Source: Cryptomeria japonica (lineage: Eukaryota > Streptophyta > Pinopsida > Cupressales > Cupressaceae). From it: a stretch of 64,000 nt of DNA. Of the stretch, positions 22,855-34,433 are shown piece by piece (the first letter of the stretch is position 1; the number at the start of each line of letters is the position of its first letter). The stretch is taken from positions 449,542,538-449,606,537 of the forward strand of contig NC_081413.1 in the NCBI RefSeq assembly GCF_030272615.1, read 5' to 3'. The notes beneath the pieces are model-generated. The model had not been told where the DNA came from. It did not search any database and saw only the letters and a list, made by a program, of their open reading frames with translations. Position numbers and translations under genes: made by a program.

Positions 22855-24359
22855 TGTATGTGGGGAATGAGGGTGACAACAGTGTAAAAGTCAGATTCAA
22901 AAGACCCACGCAATAATGGGACTCTTGGTGCAAGTTATAGGAACTATATTGAAATAGCTCAACTTCCCAAGGGGTGTCCCATTGTTCTCTATATCACAGG
23001 ATCCCTAAAGTCAATATCTTTGCTCTTAGATCACTGAGCAAAGTGACTTAGGAATGACAAATCCAAGAATGAGTGATGTTTGATTTATATGTATGAATTC
23101 TTTCTAAGATGTATATGATATTAAAATTATGATGATTAAACTAGCATAAAGATAATAGTAAGATTAGCAAATTATCCTAGCAATGATATACTAGTCTAAC
23201 ATGGATATTCTACGATATTAAAATGCTTCTAAATTTTATTATGATGATTTGACAAAGAGAGGCTAAATTTTTTAGTAAAACAACTATAAGTTTGATGCAC
23301 AAAGACTTGGATGTGAGCAAAAATGACCATATGTTTGATGCACAAAGAATTGGATGGAGCAAAAATGACTATAAGTTTGATGCATAAAGACTTGGATATG
23401 AGCAAAAATGACTATAAGTTCAATGCACAAAGACTTGGATATGTGAAAATGAGGAATGAGAGCTCTATTTACAGGAAAAATAGGGCAATTGATGGTCAAG
23501 ATTGGATAGTCTTAACAATGGCCAAGATTGAAAGTTAATCAATCCATGTTCACAATTCTCACCAATGAAATGGTGACAATTGTCAACAAGAGACTATTTG
23601 AGAGGAGATGTATGAACCATTAAATGATTGAGAAGACATGAAGGTTACCATAGGAGGTAAGGGTTGAGGTTAGGTTAGGGTCATCCATTGGATAAAGCTT
23701 TTATCCAAAGGATAAACTCTTGTGCAAGGGTTAAAGGGACAACCAAGGTTAAAGTCGTGAATGCTTGGTGAGACCGTTGGGTTAGACAAGGGTTGAGTTA
23801 GAGAGAAAGTCTCTAACCATGTAAGAAGGTTGAGTTAACCATTAATGGTTATATAAGAGCCTTATATGGTTTGGAAGACTTTAAGGGTTAACTTTTTGAG
23901 GACATACAACCTTTTATGCATTTCAAAGACTTTGGAGGCTTTGAGAAGTGACTTCTCTTTTCTTAGGATTGTGACAAAAATTAGGAGATGAATTAGGCTA
24001 AATTGGAAGTGATTAGAAGAATCTAGAAGGGCTTTAGGAGGCAAATGGGAAATGTAGGAAAATACAAGTGGGGGGATTTAAATAAATAAATTAGATTTAT
24101 TTATTTGCAAGGATCAATTTAATTAAATATAAATATAATTAAAAGGGGAGAAAGGGGAATTAATTATATAAAGTGTTTTATTTAATTAAAGGATAGAAAA
24201 GGTTTTAGATGAATTTAGTTAAATAAACTGAGTAATTCATTTAATCAAATAGATGAATGTGAAGAAATTAATTAAATAGAATTTAATTAATAAGGGGAAT
24301 GGGGTTAAAATGAATATTAAATATTCACTTAGGAAAATGGTCAGATTTATATGTCTACA
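22855..24359 (-). repeat. 5' LTR of element L-
   Basis: On the minus strand it begins tgtagacatataaatctgacc, like the L+ LTR (tgtagtcacataaatctgtcc), and ends cacataca. Blocks such as gtctttgagaagtgact and aggaaaatRcaagtgg are shared with 59791-61658 in the opposite orientation. It is AT rich with many taattaaata repeats. Confidence 0.75.
23283..23451 (-). repeat. 43-bp tandem repeat, four units, inside the L- LTR
   Basis: Units 23283-23325, 23326-23367, 23368-23410 and 23411-23451 share the core tttgatgcacaaagacttgg followed by agcaaaaatg. They lie just downstream, in transcription direction, of a TATA-like tgtaaatagagc near 23480, so they would be in the transcribed part of the LTR. Confidence 0.85.
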
Positions 24360-24476
24360 GAAACCTTAAGTTCATTTCCACCGATACCAAACAACATCAA
24401 CAAACAACCACATTGATCAATCACTTCACATTGCCAGAGATAGATCTTCCTTTTTCAATCAACCCCATTAATCTTT

Positions 24477-24528
<52 letters not shown>

Positions 24529-24984
24529 TGATCTCCAGAATATATTATTCAAGTCGGCCAAGGAGATGAAGGAACATAATTCAAAAAAGGTCTCCACTAA
24601 GCATTCCTGTGGTGGAAAGGAATGAAAAGTATACCACACCAATAATGCAACAATAAATTATTAAATGCCGCAATCACCAAACTAAAAAATAGAATATCCA
24701 GGGACAATTTGGACTAGGAAATATCATAACCAAGAGCACATTTCTGGAGCACAACATGTGCCAAGCTAGTATAACATAGATACATGCACAAATATTATAA
24801 TACCAAATGTGCAACAAGAGAACATGAAATGAGGAGAAATCTAGACCTCTACAAATCTCTAATATTCTAATTATTGCATATACTTCTAGAGAACAAAAAA
24901 CTCTCATACTAGCAATACATATCATAAGTGCAACAATATGTACCTTCTACATCATAATGTATGCCTATCATAAATTTTGACAAT
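24360..24984. other. Unassigned spacer with an (AT)n microsatellite
   Basis: No gene or element is recognisable. An uninterrupted (AT)n run covers 24479-24527. The short open frames over it code only Tyr-Ile repeats and are not genes. The right side joins the truncated Copia element C1 near 24985. Confidence 0.7.
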
Positions 24985-25950
24985 ATTATTAAAGTGAGAA
25001 AGTCTAAGACAGTAAGAGGTCTACCTTAGCTAGACAAACCGGTTAATGTTCTTTGTAAAGAATTAGAGTTAGGAAAGATGACTTCTTCAACTTTGAGGAG
25101 CAATTCTTTCTTAGTGGGCACTTGTTAGATTTGGTTAATACAGATCTATGTGGACCAATAAGAACAAGAAGGATTCAAGGTGATAGATATTTCATGATCT
25201 TCACTGATGATTGTTCAAGGATGATGTGGGCCACATTCTTAAATGATAAGAATGAAGCTTTTGGTAAATTCAAGGCATTCAGGGCCTTAGCTAAGAAAGA
25301 GAGTGGAAAAAAGATAAAATGTCTGAGAACAGATCAAGGCAGTGAATTTACTTTTGAGGAATTCACTAGGTACTATGATGAGAATGGTATCAAGCAGCAG
25401 CTTTCTGCACCAAGAACACCATAGTAGAATGGTATAGTAGAGAGAAACAATCGGTCAGTGGTTGAAGCTGCTAGGACAATGTTGATGCAAGGAGGTGTAG
25501 CAAAAACATTTTGGAGAGAAGTTGTAAGTACAACTATCTACACAATGAACCAAGTTTTGGTGAAAAGAGGTAAGGACAAGACACCTTATGGATACTGGTA
25601 TGGGAGATCACCTAATGTTAGCTATTTTAAGATATTTGGAAGAAAATGTTTTATTAAAAGAGGTGATTACATAAGCAAGTTTGAATCTAAGAGTGAGGAA
25701 GGCATATTTCTTTGCTACTCAACCAAGAGTAAGGCCTATAAATGCTTCAACAACCAGACACAAAGAATTGTTGAGAGTGTTGATGTTCATGTAGATGAAT
25801 TTCCTGAAGTCTCAGAAGGAACCAGTTCTAAGAAAAAGGATCAAGATCCTTGCATTTTTCTTTAGGAACCTGAAATTGTTAAATCAGAAATTGGTAAAGA
25901 AAATCCTGATGTACTTGTTCAATTGGAATAAATAAATTTTGAAGAAGATG
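24985..25950 (+). pseudogene. integrase of Copia C1
   Basis: It starts in the GAG-pre-integrase region (LCKELELGK) and after a frameshift near 25110 the core reads LVNTDLCGP (first catalytic Asp), RYFMIFTDDCSRMMWATFLN, KCLRTDQGSEF (second Asp) and, after a TAG at 25424, NGIVERNN (catalytic Glu). The C-terminal part TPYGYWYGRSPNVSYFKIFG and YSTKSKAYKCFNNQT is typical of Copia integrases. Copia has integrase before RT, as seen here. A TAG at 25863 and a TAA at 25929 lie in the linker to RT. Confidence 0.9.
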
Positions 25951-26493
25951 ATAATGAAGAAAATAAACCTAAAGAGAATGATCATGTTATTCCTAGGTAT
26001 GTGAGACTAGATCACAGTCCTGAACAATTTATTGGTGATAGGGATGCTGGAGTACTAACTAGAAGGAGAATAAGAGAGAACTCTTGCATGATCCCTACCT
26101 TTGACCCTAGAAGTGCTAAGGAGGCATTTGGTGATGATCATTCAGTTAAAGCTATGGAGGAGGAATTGGATCAAATTGAGAAGAACAACACTTGGACCCT
26201 AGTACCCCAAATAACAAACAAGAATGTTATAGGTACTAAATGGGTGTTCAAAAACAAGTTAAATGAAAATGGTGTTGTAGCTCACAACAAGGCAAGATTA
26301 GTCCGCAAATTTTATGCACAAGAAAAATGAGAATATTATAGAGAAACTTTTGCACCAATAGCAAGACTGGAAGGTGTCAGAACTTTACTTACATTTGCAG
26401 CTCATAAGAAGTTCAAGGTATACCAGATGGATGTTAAGTCTCCATGTTTTAATGGTATATTGGAAGAAGAGGTTTATATAGAGCAGCCTAATG
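25951..26493 (+). pseudogene. reverse transcriptase of Copia C1, N-terminal part
   Basis: The blocks AMEEELDQIEKNNTWTLVPQ and IGTKWVFKNKLNENG are the classic start of Copia RT, followed by a TGA near 26328 and FAPIARLEGVRTLLTFAAHK and EEEVYIEQPNGY. The frame is cut by the insertion of element G right after the Gly-Tyr codons and resumes in frame at 50828 with LKNKEDMVCKLHKALYGLK. Confidence 0.9.
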
Positions 26494-26498
26494 GTTAT

Positions 26499-27644
26499 TG
26501 TAATACCCTAAAAATGGCCATCTAAACCATGGGCCCCTAATCTCGACAACATCACCAAGGTCCTAACCAAAGGCAATTAAATCAATCTTGAGCACATTAT
26601 TAATACTTTAATAATCAAATATCACATGACAAATCAATTCCTCAATATTAATTAAATATTCATTTAATTAATTGAATCATTTCCAAGAATATCATTTTGA
26701 TCAATTATCCCATTTTAATTTATTAAATATCCTTGCATATTTAATTAATTAATAAAATTGCCATTCAATCATGCAAAAAGAATTAATTTATTACAAAAGA
26801 GAAATTAATTACAAAATAAGAGTTGCATTGAAAATTAAATAAAAGAATTGAATTGAAAGAGAAATCAAACTTGAGATATTATTTCTTTTTCTAAATTTAG
26901 AACTTGAAATCAGAAAAGCAATTTAATTGAATTATTCAATTATTCTCTAAAATTGGAACTCAAAGCTTTTCAGAAAAAGAAGTTCAGTTGCATTGAAAAG
27001 ACTCTTTTCTTGAATAAATAAAAGAATTATCTATTTTTATCACAAATGCATGGAATTAATTTATTATTATTTCCAATGCAACTTGGACTTCTAATTTGAA
27101 TGCATTTCAATTAAAATATAATTGGAATCTATCTCAAGGTTAACTTAACCTGATTTCTCAATTATTTTCAATTAATTCTAAATTGAGATTTTCTCTTGGT
27201 AATTCTCTATAAATTCAGTCTTCAGCTCTCATTTCAATTTACCCTAGATATTTTTGAGAACACGCTTGGAGATTATTATCATGCTAATTTCGCTCTAGAG
27301 TCATTGAAGATCATTGTGCTTTTTAGATTATTTGCATCCATTTTACTCACTCATTATTGCTTACATCCATTATTGCTTGAATTGATTATTTTGCTTGAAT
27401 TATTCATCCATCTTGCATCCATATAGTTAATATCATATAGATTAAATCCTTCATCTTGGTGTAGTTTAGTCACTGGTATTGCTTATAAAAATCTGAGAGC
27501 AATCTTATACTCATATCTTTTAGAAGGCAATTAGTCGCTTTGTTATGGTCTTTTACTTATTGATTATTGATTATTAACCATGCATATAATGACTTAATTG
27601 AAGTGTTGTGCTTGCAACTTACATACCACTTTTTCACACACACA
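26499..27644 (+). repeat. 5' LTR of element G
   Basis: It is a direct repeat of 49680-50822, AT rich, with tg...ca ends. It holds no gene; the short frames in it are chance. Confidence 0.95.
27206..27216 (+). promoter_or_regulatory. TATA box in the 5' LTR of element G
   Basis: tctataaattc followed about 15 bases later by a pyrimidine-rich start region (cttcagctctc). The same sequence is present in the 3' LTR near 50387-50397. Confidence 0.55.
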
Positions 27645-27649
27645 TATCT

Positions 27650-27668
27650 AGTGCCCACTGTGGGGTAG
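27650..27668 (+). promoter_or_regulatory. Candidate primer binding site of element G
   Basis: tagtgcccactgtggggta lies about five bases after the LTR and resembles the L- site (tggtgcccaccatggggc). The second base differs from the usual TGG start. The primer tRNA is not assigned. Confidence 0.45.
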
Positions 27669-29910
27669 AAGACTACATTTTTCAGCCTCCAAGACTGTCT
27701 GATTATTTTTTTTGTTATTTTCCAGATTTCGGATTTTTTTGATTTTTTTTGTCCGTACATCTCGTACGACAATTCCCACAGGCTGAAATGACAAACTACA
27801 GGTGTTGTACGAACTGGAATCCTGTCTCGTACAAGTTGGGATCCTGTATCGTACGAGTTTTTATATTGTCGTACGACTCTGTATTTTCTAGTTAAATTTT
27901 TTTTTTAAAAAGAGGCAAATTTTCATGATTTTTTGATTATTCTGACAACTGACCCTAACTATTTATCTGTCTATCTCAAAAAATTTCATAGCCTAATAAA
28001 TTTTTGTAGAATGCTTGTTAAAGAATATGCTTGTCACACAAAGACAATATGACTATTGATTCGTTGTCTTTGCAAGTTGCCTAAGGAGAATTGACTAAAC
28101 ATCGTGTATTCTTTAAATTCATTTTTTTAGGAACCTAACTTGCTATTTGGTTAAAGAACAAATCTGTCTTTTATGTTTTTAGAAGATTCTGAGAGGTAGG
28201 AGAGTATTCTCTTATCTTTTTCTAGACAATCAGAAATCTAGACCCTTGAGTCTTTTTCTTTGTTTGAGATTTGTACATCTTTAGTAGGCCTACCCTCCCG
28301 AGGGGTTGAAAAACTCTTAAAGCCATTATGGCCTCGTGTGAGGGGAACGACCTAAGTGGGAATAGCTAGACGCCAAGTACTCCAACCCACTATAAAATAA
28401 ACGTGATTTGATAAAAATCAAGTCAACGACAGTGCTCGGGAATAGCTCTCCTCCATACCTTCGGGTATATTAAACCTTGGTTTTCAAGGTTGGGAGACCT
28501 CTTAATTGAGTTTATACCTCGACGTACCGAATGGATCTCCGACTAAATCCAATTCAAAATTAGAAGCTACCTGGTTCATCTCCGAAAGGGGGATAATCTT
28601 TGTACAAGAGAGATAGTAACTCTCCCAAGATACTTGTCATTTCGTGCCCCCATTAGCATTTGGAGTCGGATAATATGACATTGAGAATCCATTGCATGAG
28701 ACTCAACAACCGTATTTTGATTAGCTATTGGGTGTGTAGCTGAGTTTACAAGCAAAGGTTTTCTTTCCTCACCAGATTCCTTAGGGTTTGCATGTTGTGA
28801 TTGGAGTCACTATACGTACTACTTGCTTTCTGTGTTTTCATCCCTGAAACAAAACTGAAATACAAAAAATTGGAGAAGACAAGAAACAACTCAGTGATTC
28901 AAAACTCTGTCTGTGTCAGAAACTAGTCCATCCTAAGTCGAAACTCTGTCTATGTCAGAAACTAGTCTGTCCTAAGTCAAAACTTTGTCTGTGTCAGAAA
29001 CTAGTCCGTCCTAAGTTGAAACTTTGTCCATGTCAAAAACTAGTCCATCCTAAGTCGAAACTCTGTTTGTGTCAGAAACTAGTCCATCCTAAGTCGAAAC
29101 TCTATCTGTGTCAGAAACTTGTCCATCTTAAGTTGAAACTCTGTTCATGTCAGAAACTTGTCCATCTTAAGTTGAAATTTTATATCCTGGTCCAAAATCA
29201 GTCCATCTCAGAATCGGTCATATTTAGTTATCATACTCAGCAATCGAAAAAACTCAGAATTTCTAGGCTCTATCCTGTGAACAGTCATACGAGTCTGATA
29301 ATTTATCATGTTGCCCATAATCCTATTTCGTACGAGTCTTCTGATTTGTCATCCTAGACCTGATCCTGTGTCATCCAAGTCATTTTAATCTGTTGCCTGG
29401 TTCTATATCCTGTGTCGTACAAAACAAAACTGCTCTGAGTCTTTTGTCATCCTATAACTGCTAAATTGTCATCCGGTTCAGAAAATCCTATCGTACGAGT
29501 CTCTGGTTTTGTTAGAACAAAATAGTCAAACTTGCCTAAAAATAGTCTACAGTGAACATAATACTGGTTATCAATTTTCCTGAGCATAAACAGATCAAGA
29601 CAGTGTACCTCTACCATTTGCATTGCACGATTTGGTTGATCATCTTTCAGCTAGTTCAATCAACTACCTATCAAATTTTAGTCACTTAGATAACGTCTTG
29701 TACAGTATAAATCATTCTTGAAACCAGACTGAATTTTACACTATGCTTAGAATCAACTTAGATAAATGTCTTATACAAGATAGACCATTCCTGAAACCAG
29801 ATTGAATCACAGTTGTTTCTCCCAAACAATACATTAACTGAACAACTAGCCCTGAAATTGATCTTGACCTCTGCATCACAAAGAGCTTTAGGTCCCACTA
29901 ATCCATAAAA
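27669..29910 (+). other. Leader of element G
   Basis: This is 2.2 kb between the PBS and gag. It has CGTACGA-type motifs near 27760-27880 and 29270-29500, a 19-base block shared with L- at 28344-28362, a second shared block (aaggttgggagacctc) at about 28487-28501, and a 39-bp tandem repeat. No domain is recognised in any frame. Confidence 0.6.
28898..29170 (+). repeat. 39-bp (13-codon) tandem repeat, seven units
   Basis: Units begin at 28898, 28937, 28976, 29015, 29054, 29093 and 29132 and are all exactly 39 bases. The core is gtgtcagaaactagtccatc. Because 39 is a multiple of three, one frame stays open across the array and codes a 13-residue repeat with QKLV at its centre. Confidence 0.92.
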
Positions 29911-31640
29911 ATGCCTATACAAACTAGGAGTTCTAGTAAGAAAGAAGCCAAAGGAAAAGGAATACCCTTTTCATACACTGACAATCCATTTTATGAAAAG
30001 GATCGACTCACTAACATACTGTCGTCATTATGCAAACCAATTTTTGATGAGCCTAAATCTCCCACTATATATGAGACAGAACACAATGATAGAAACAAGG
30101 ACGATAATAACATTCCCGAAAATGATAATGATTCCTCATCATCAAGTGAGGCTAATGAAGACACTGAACCTCCAGAAAAAGAAATCCTTGACTATCAAAA
30201 GGACAAAGACTTTAGAAAAATGATGAAAGATACCATGACCGGAGAAAAGGAAGTATTTCTTAGAACTAGCAAAACAAGGTGCTAAACTTCCTAATAGAGA
30301 TGATGTTCAGACGCTCGTTACTAAAAAGAAAGAGTCACCTATACTCATGGTACACAAACAATTACTAGCCTTATGGATGGAAGTCACGGAACTGAAGAAT
30401 AAGGACAAGTCCCCAAAACAATATTCTGTAGAAATAATATGTCCCTTTCTTTTTGACAAGAATCTATACATGCCTCCATTTCCTTCACAAGTGGAGATCC
30501 CAAAATTTGACAAGTATGATGGTACCTCAGACCCTCAAGATCATGTTAGAGAGTTTTGTGTTTCCTGTATGGAGTTCATGCATGATCAAACATACCTCAT
30601 GCACCTTTTCCTGAGGAGTTTAGGGGGTCAAGCAATGGAATGGTTCTGAAGTCTACCCAAAGGAATAAAAACGTTTGAAGAACTAATCCAACTATTCTTA
30701 CAGCAATATTCATACAACATTAGACATCCTATGACTATGATCAATCTTTTTAATACTCAACAGAAAATAGGGGAACCTCTTCTTACTTTTCTCCAATGCT
30801 GGAGAAAGATGTTCTCTAGGTATCCACGACCTATCCCAGACTCTGATAAAATGGATATATTTGTCAATAACTTCATCCCTGAACTGAAATATAATATACA
30901 AATGCAAGTACACCCATCATTTAACAAAATGGTAGATAATTCTATTCGAATGGAAGGTGTTCTCATAAAGAAGGGGGATATCACACCTTGGAAAGAAACA
31001 CAACCAGGATCTAGCTCTAAAGAGAAGAACAAGTATTGGAAGTTTGGCAAAGACAATAACAAGAATGTTGTTAATGATGGAGTAGTAGACACTATCAAAA
31101 CCAACTCAAAATCCACAATATTCAACTTGACTAGTGGTACACAAGCACTTAAAGCCACTGAGGCTGCAACAAAAAATCCACCAAAGAAAACAAAGGAATG
31201 GTTCAAAGACAAGCCTTGGCTTTCCAAACCTAACCGTGATTTTACTCCTCTTGAAGAATCGTATGAATCCGCTTTCAAAACTCTATTGGAAAACAACTTG
31301 ATAACACTACCTAAATAACTCCAGACCATATGATCCAGATGTCAAACCAAGATGGTGGAGAGAAAATGAATACTATGACTTCCATTGGAATAAAGGTCAT
31401 AACATAAACAATTGTATGAAGCTAAAACATGAGATTCAAGATCTCATAGATGTTGGTAAAGTTGTTGTTGGGAATCATCTGACTAATGCAGATCATAAAG
31501 CATTTAAAGACCCTTTGCCTGTTTACGAACAAGGTGATTCTTCAAAGACCAAAGGAGGTGCCAAGGTAAATTATGCTTATGTCAGTCAGGACAACGTTAT
31601 CAACATGATTGAGCCTTCCCACTCAGAATTTGCAATGTGA
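29911..31640 (+). pseudogene. gag of element G
   Basis: The start MPIQTRSSSKKEAKGKG at 29911 is the first good ATG after the leader. An acidic, Ser-rich segment (about 30100-30180) follows. After a frameshift near 30280 the capsid region reads EIPKFDKYDGTSDPQDHVRE and QAMEWF, then a TGA (a likely former Trp codon) at 30647, and the open stretch 30731-31318 contains FLQCWRKMFSRYPRPI. The last part (31330-31640) has the YDFHWNKGHNINNC-type segment that in this lineage takes the place of a zinc knuckle. Gag forms the particle and binds RNA. Confidence 0.85.
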
Positions 31641-32640
31641 TTATAGTCCAAGATAAACCAAATGAATCATGATATGCAAGAGCTCTGACACGTTCTCAGA
31701 AGAAAGTCACTCTCCAAGGAGCTAGTTCTTCCAATCTAGCTCAAGCAACATTGAACTCACCAGCCCAATCAAACAAACAAAAAGAATCAACCTTGGACAA
31801 ATTTAAAAGGCTAACTTCATCATCATCTTCTGGATATAGTGTCTTTGAACAGTTGAAAAGAACAAATGCTCAAATCTCAATCTTTGAATTGCTAAAACTC
31901 TCATCTGCTCGCAGAGAAATCCTAGACAAAGCATTTCTCACTACCAATGTTCCAAAAGATTTAGACATTGATCAGTTTCAGTCTATGGTGGGTCATCTGA
32001 CTTCACCTCACTATTTGACCTTCTCAGAAAAAGATGACAATTCACTAAATCATCCACATAACCAACCATTACATATTGAAGCCATGATCCACAAACATAG
32101 AGTCAAATGTGTTTTGATAGATGGAGGCGCAGGGTTGAATATTTGTACTTACAATCTGCTTACACAACTAGGATTCTCTAAAAATGTCATTGATCCTAGC
32201 AAGAAAATAACAATAAAAGCCTATGATGAAGAAGAAAGGACCTCTAAAGGTCTGGTGTCATTACTAATCAGAGTGGGACCGGTAGAGAGAGATGTTCTTT
32301 TCCAAGTTCTTGATATTCCATTATCATATAATATATTACTGGGCAGGTCGTGGATTCATTAAATGAAAGCAGTACCATCAACATATCATCAATGCTTAAA
32401 GTTTCCTTATAATAGAGCTGAAGTCAGTTTTCCTTCTGATACAAATGTCATCTATAATGCATTGACAAAAGGTGTAGATACTTTTGTACCTCATAATAGA
32501 GCAACCTCTCCAAATGCAGATCCAGAAGCACTAATGAAAGACTTAGAAAAGAGATTGAAGATTACAAATACTAGCATGGATGGCTACAAGATAGAACCGA
32601 TACTTTCATTAGTTTCTCTCCCTCCATCACCAAAATAGCT
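31641..32640 (+). pseudogene. aspartic protease region of element G
   Basis: The open frame 31751-32362 has a Ser-rich linker, SVFEQLKRTNAQISIFELLK, and then the retropepsin core HRVKCVLIDGGAGLNICTYN near 32095-32150. The active site is DGG instead of the usual D-S/T-G, which is common in Tat-type proteases. LDIPLSYNILLGRSWIH just before a TAA at 32360 is the conserved downstream motif with the LLGRxW signature. The frame continues (32363-32638) to a TAG at 32636. Confidence 0.85.
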
Positions 32641-34433
32641 GGGCAAGCCATTAGAGGCTATGAGAACACAAACTTTAGCTTTGAATACCATATATGATGG
32701 TCTCTTTGTATAGTCTTCTACCTCCTTGGCAGATGAAATAGAAGAAGATATTGTTCTTAATTGGCTCTTTAAGGAAGATAGTCAAAATGAGGAGGTACGA
32801 CATTGTGAGATTTCCTCAAACCAATATGGTCCTAGCTACAAAATGATTCAACGCATGGGGTAGTTAGGTATTGGTCCTCTAGGCAAACAAAAAGAAGGTA
32901 TTATTGAACCAATTCAGCTACAAACCAAATCCACAAATGATAAGGCTGGATTGGGTTACAATCCGAAAAAGACATCAGATCAAAAACATGTTCCTAAGTC
33001 TAAGTGGAAGAAAAGAATATCGCCTTTAACATTATAGGAAGTAGACACTCAACAAACAAAAGCAGAGTGTAGAAAAGAGAAAGAGGAATCAGCAATCAAG
33101 AAAGAAGAAATAGTTAGTGCTCAAGCTTCGACGGTATCAGCTACAATAATATAGGAAGTTGAGGTCCTTGAGGATATAAGAGATGAAGCAATAAGAATCA
33201 GGGAATTGTTTGCAACACTAAAAGTTCCAGTCACATATACTGGTAGATAGCAAGTAGACAACGCATAGACTAATTCAAACAAGTATGAATGGGGTCCTGA
33301 CAACCTCTCAGACACATCCACTACAGAAAATCCAGAAGAGTCTAGCGATGTCATAGATAATGCTCAAGAGCTGATGTGCATAAAACTAGAGAAAGAAATA
33401 CTAGAGATTAGACAAAAGAGACAAGCAAATTATGAACAAGGACTGAAAGAAGGAAGAATACCAAAAAGATTCTCATCTATGTACCCCTATCCTAAAACAG
33501 AACAAATCAGGTATAGCACTACACAAGAAGAGTTGGAAGCTACAGAATAAGAGCCAGTTATCAGTCCAGAAGAAGCTGAATGGAGTAGAAGACAACAAAT
33601 CATAGAAACATTAAAATCATGTCAACAAGTGTGTCAGATACAAGTGACAAATGAATCACAACATGAAGAAACTTGCAACATTAAAGATGTTGGTATTGAT
33701 ACCATACATATGCTTACTAAATCACCTGAACAAGACTCAGAAACTTCACCCGATGACTCTGACGACTCTGATGACAGTCTTATTCAAGATGATATCTACT
33801 CAGCTTCAAATTCTGAATTAGCTGATATAAACAATGAAAATTTGTCTATTGGTCTTATTGTTGTTAAACCATGATATGAAGTCTAATCTGGCGTAGTGAA
33901 GAATGTTACAAGTATGTCTATCAGATTAGATCAACTAAATATTAACGTGAACTTTAATAATCATGATCCGACTCTTTCTAGTCATGAGACACTTACGCAA
34001 GGTATCATTCTAGAACTTGATTTTTTGATCTATGGCTATGATAACAATACCATGAAGGCTCTTGAACCTATCCAAGATTTATCCTTATTACATCCCAAGT
34101 TGATTGACTGCACGTTACAAAACCAACCCATGAGTATACTTACTTTTGCCAATGACTATACGTTAGCCTATTATCTCAATGCAGTTGAACCTATAGACTC
34201 CTCCACCAGTGAACAAAGTGAAAATATAACTGAAGCAGATATCAAGTATCTTAGTCACAAAAATAAGAAAAATAAAAAACAAAAGATCTGATGGTGAAAA
34301 CCACATTGTGGTGGTGTCAGAATCTAAAAAAGAGAAAATAAAGGATGTACCTAAAGGTGAAAACCTCTCTTAGGCACCTGAAGGTGAGATACTTGATATA
34401 CTGCCAAGTCATTTCTAGGAAAGGTCCTCCATA
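32641..34433 (+). pseudogene. G-patch domain and linker between protease and RT in element G
   Basis: Near 32820-32970 the frame reads YKMIQRMG, a TAG, LGIGPLGKQKEGIIEPIQLQ and, after a short gap, AGLGYNPKK. This matches the G-patch pattern (m-kmGw--G-GLGk---G---Pi------GLGy), with the TAG at the conserved Trp. G-patch domains bind RNA or helicases; some retroviruses have one right after protease. A long, poorly conserved, Asp/Ser-rich linker follows (33629-33874 and 33896-34291 are its longest open parts) with several TAG and TAA stops. I infer it was part of the same Gag-Pol frame. Confidence 0.65.

Larger units (their letters stand above)
19602..24359 (-). mobile_element. Gypsy-type element L-, 5' part only
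   Basis: Read on the minus strand it has an LTR (24359-22855), a PBS (22850 downward), a leader of about 2.7 kb and the start of a conserved ORF (about 20076-19602), where element A cuts it. Its leader and ORF match element L+ at 61660-63930, for example the aagaacaccatg...ttgttggag block and the GG-INP...ITYN protein segment. Its pol is not in the window. Confidence 0.75.
24985..26493 (+). mobile_element. Copia element C1 (SIRE-like), left segment
   Basis: Integrase and the start of RT are present; gag, protease and the 5' LTR are missing. The segment ends at the TSD gttat (26494-26498) of element G and continues at 50828. RNase H style and the cacccccc-type LTR end suggest the SIRE branch of Copia. 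Confidence 0.85.

Noticed and set aside
24413-24642. Open frames on both strands over the AT run
   Set aside because: They are Tyr-Ile repeats created by the (AT)n microsatellite, with no other coding sign.
28898-29170. CRISPR-like array of 39-bp units
   Set aside because: Units are directly adjacent with no variable spacers and lie in a plant retrotransposon leader.
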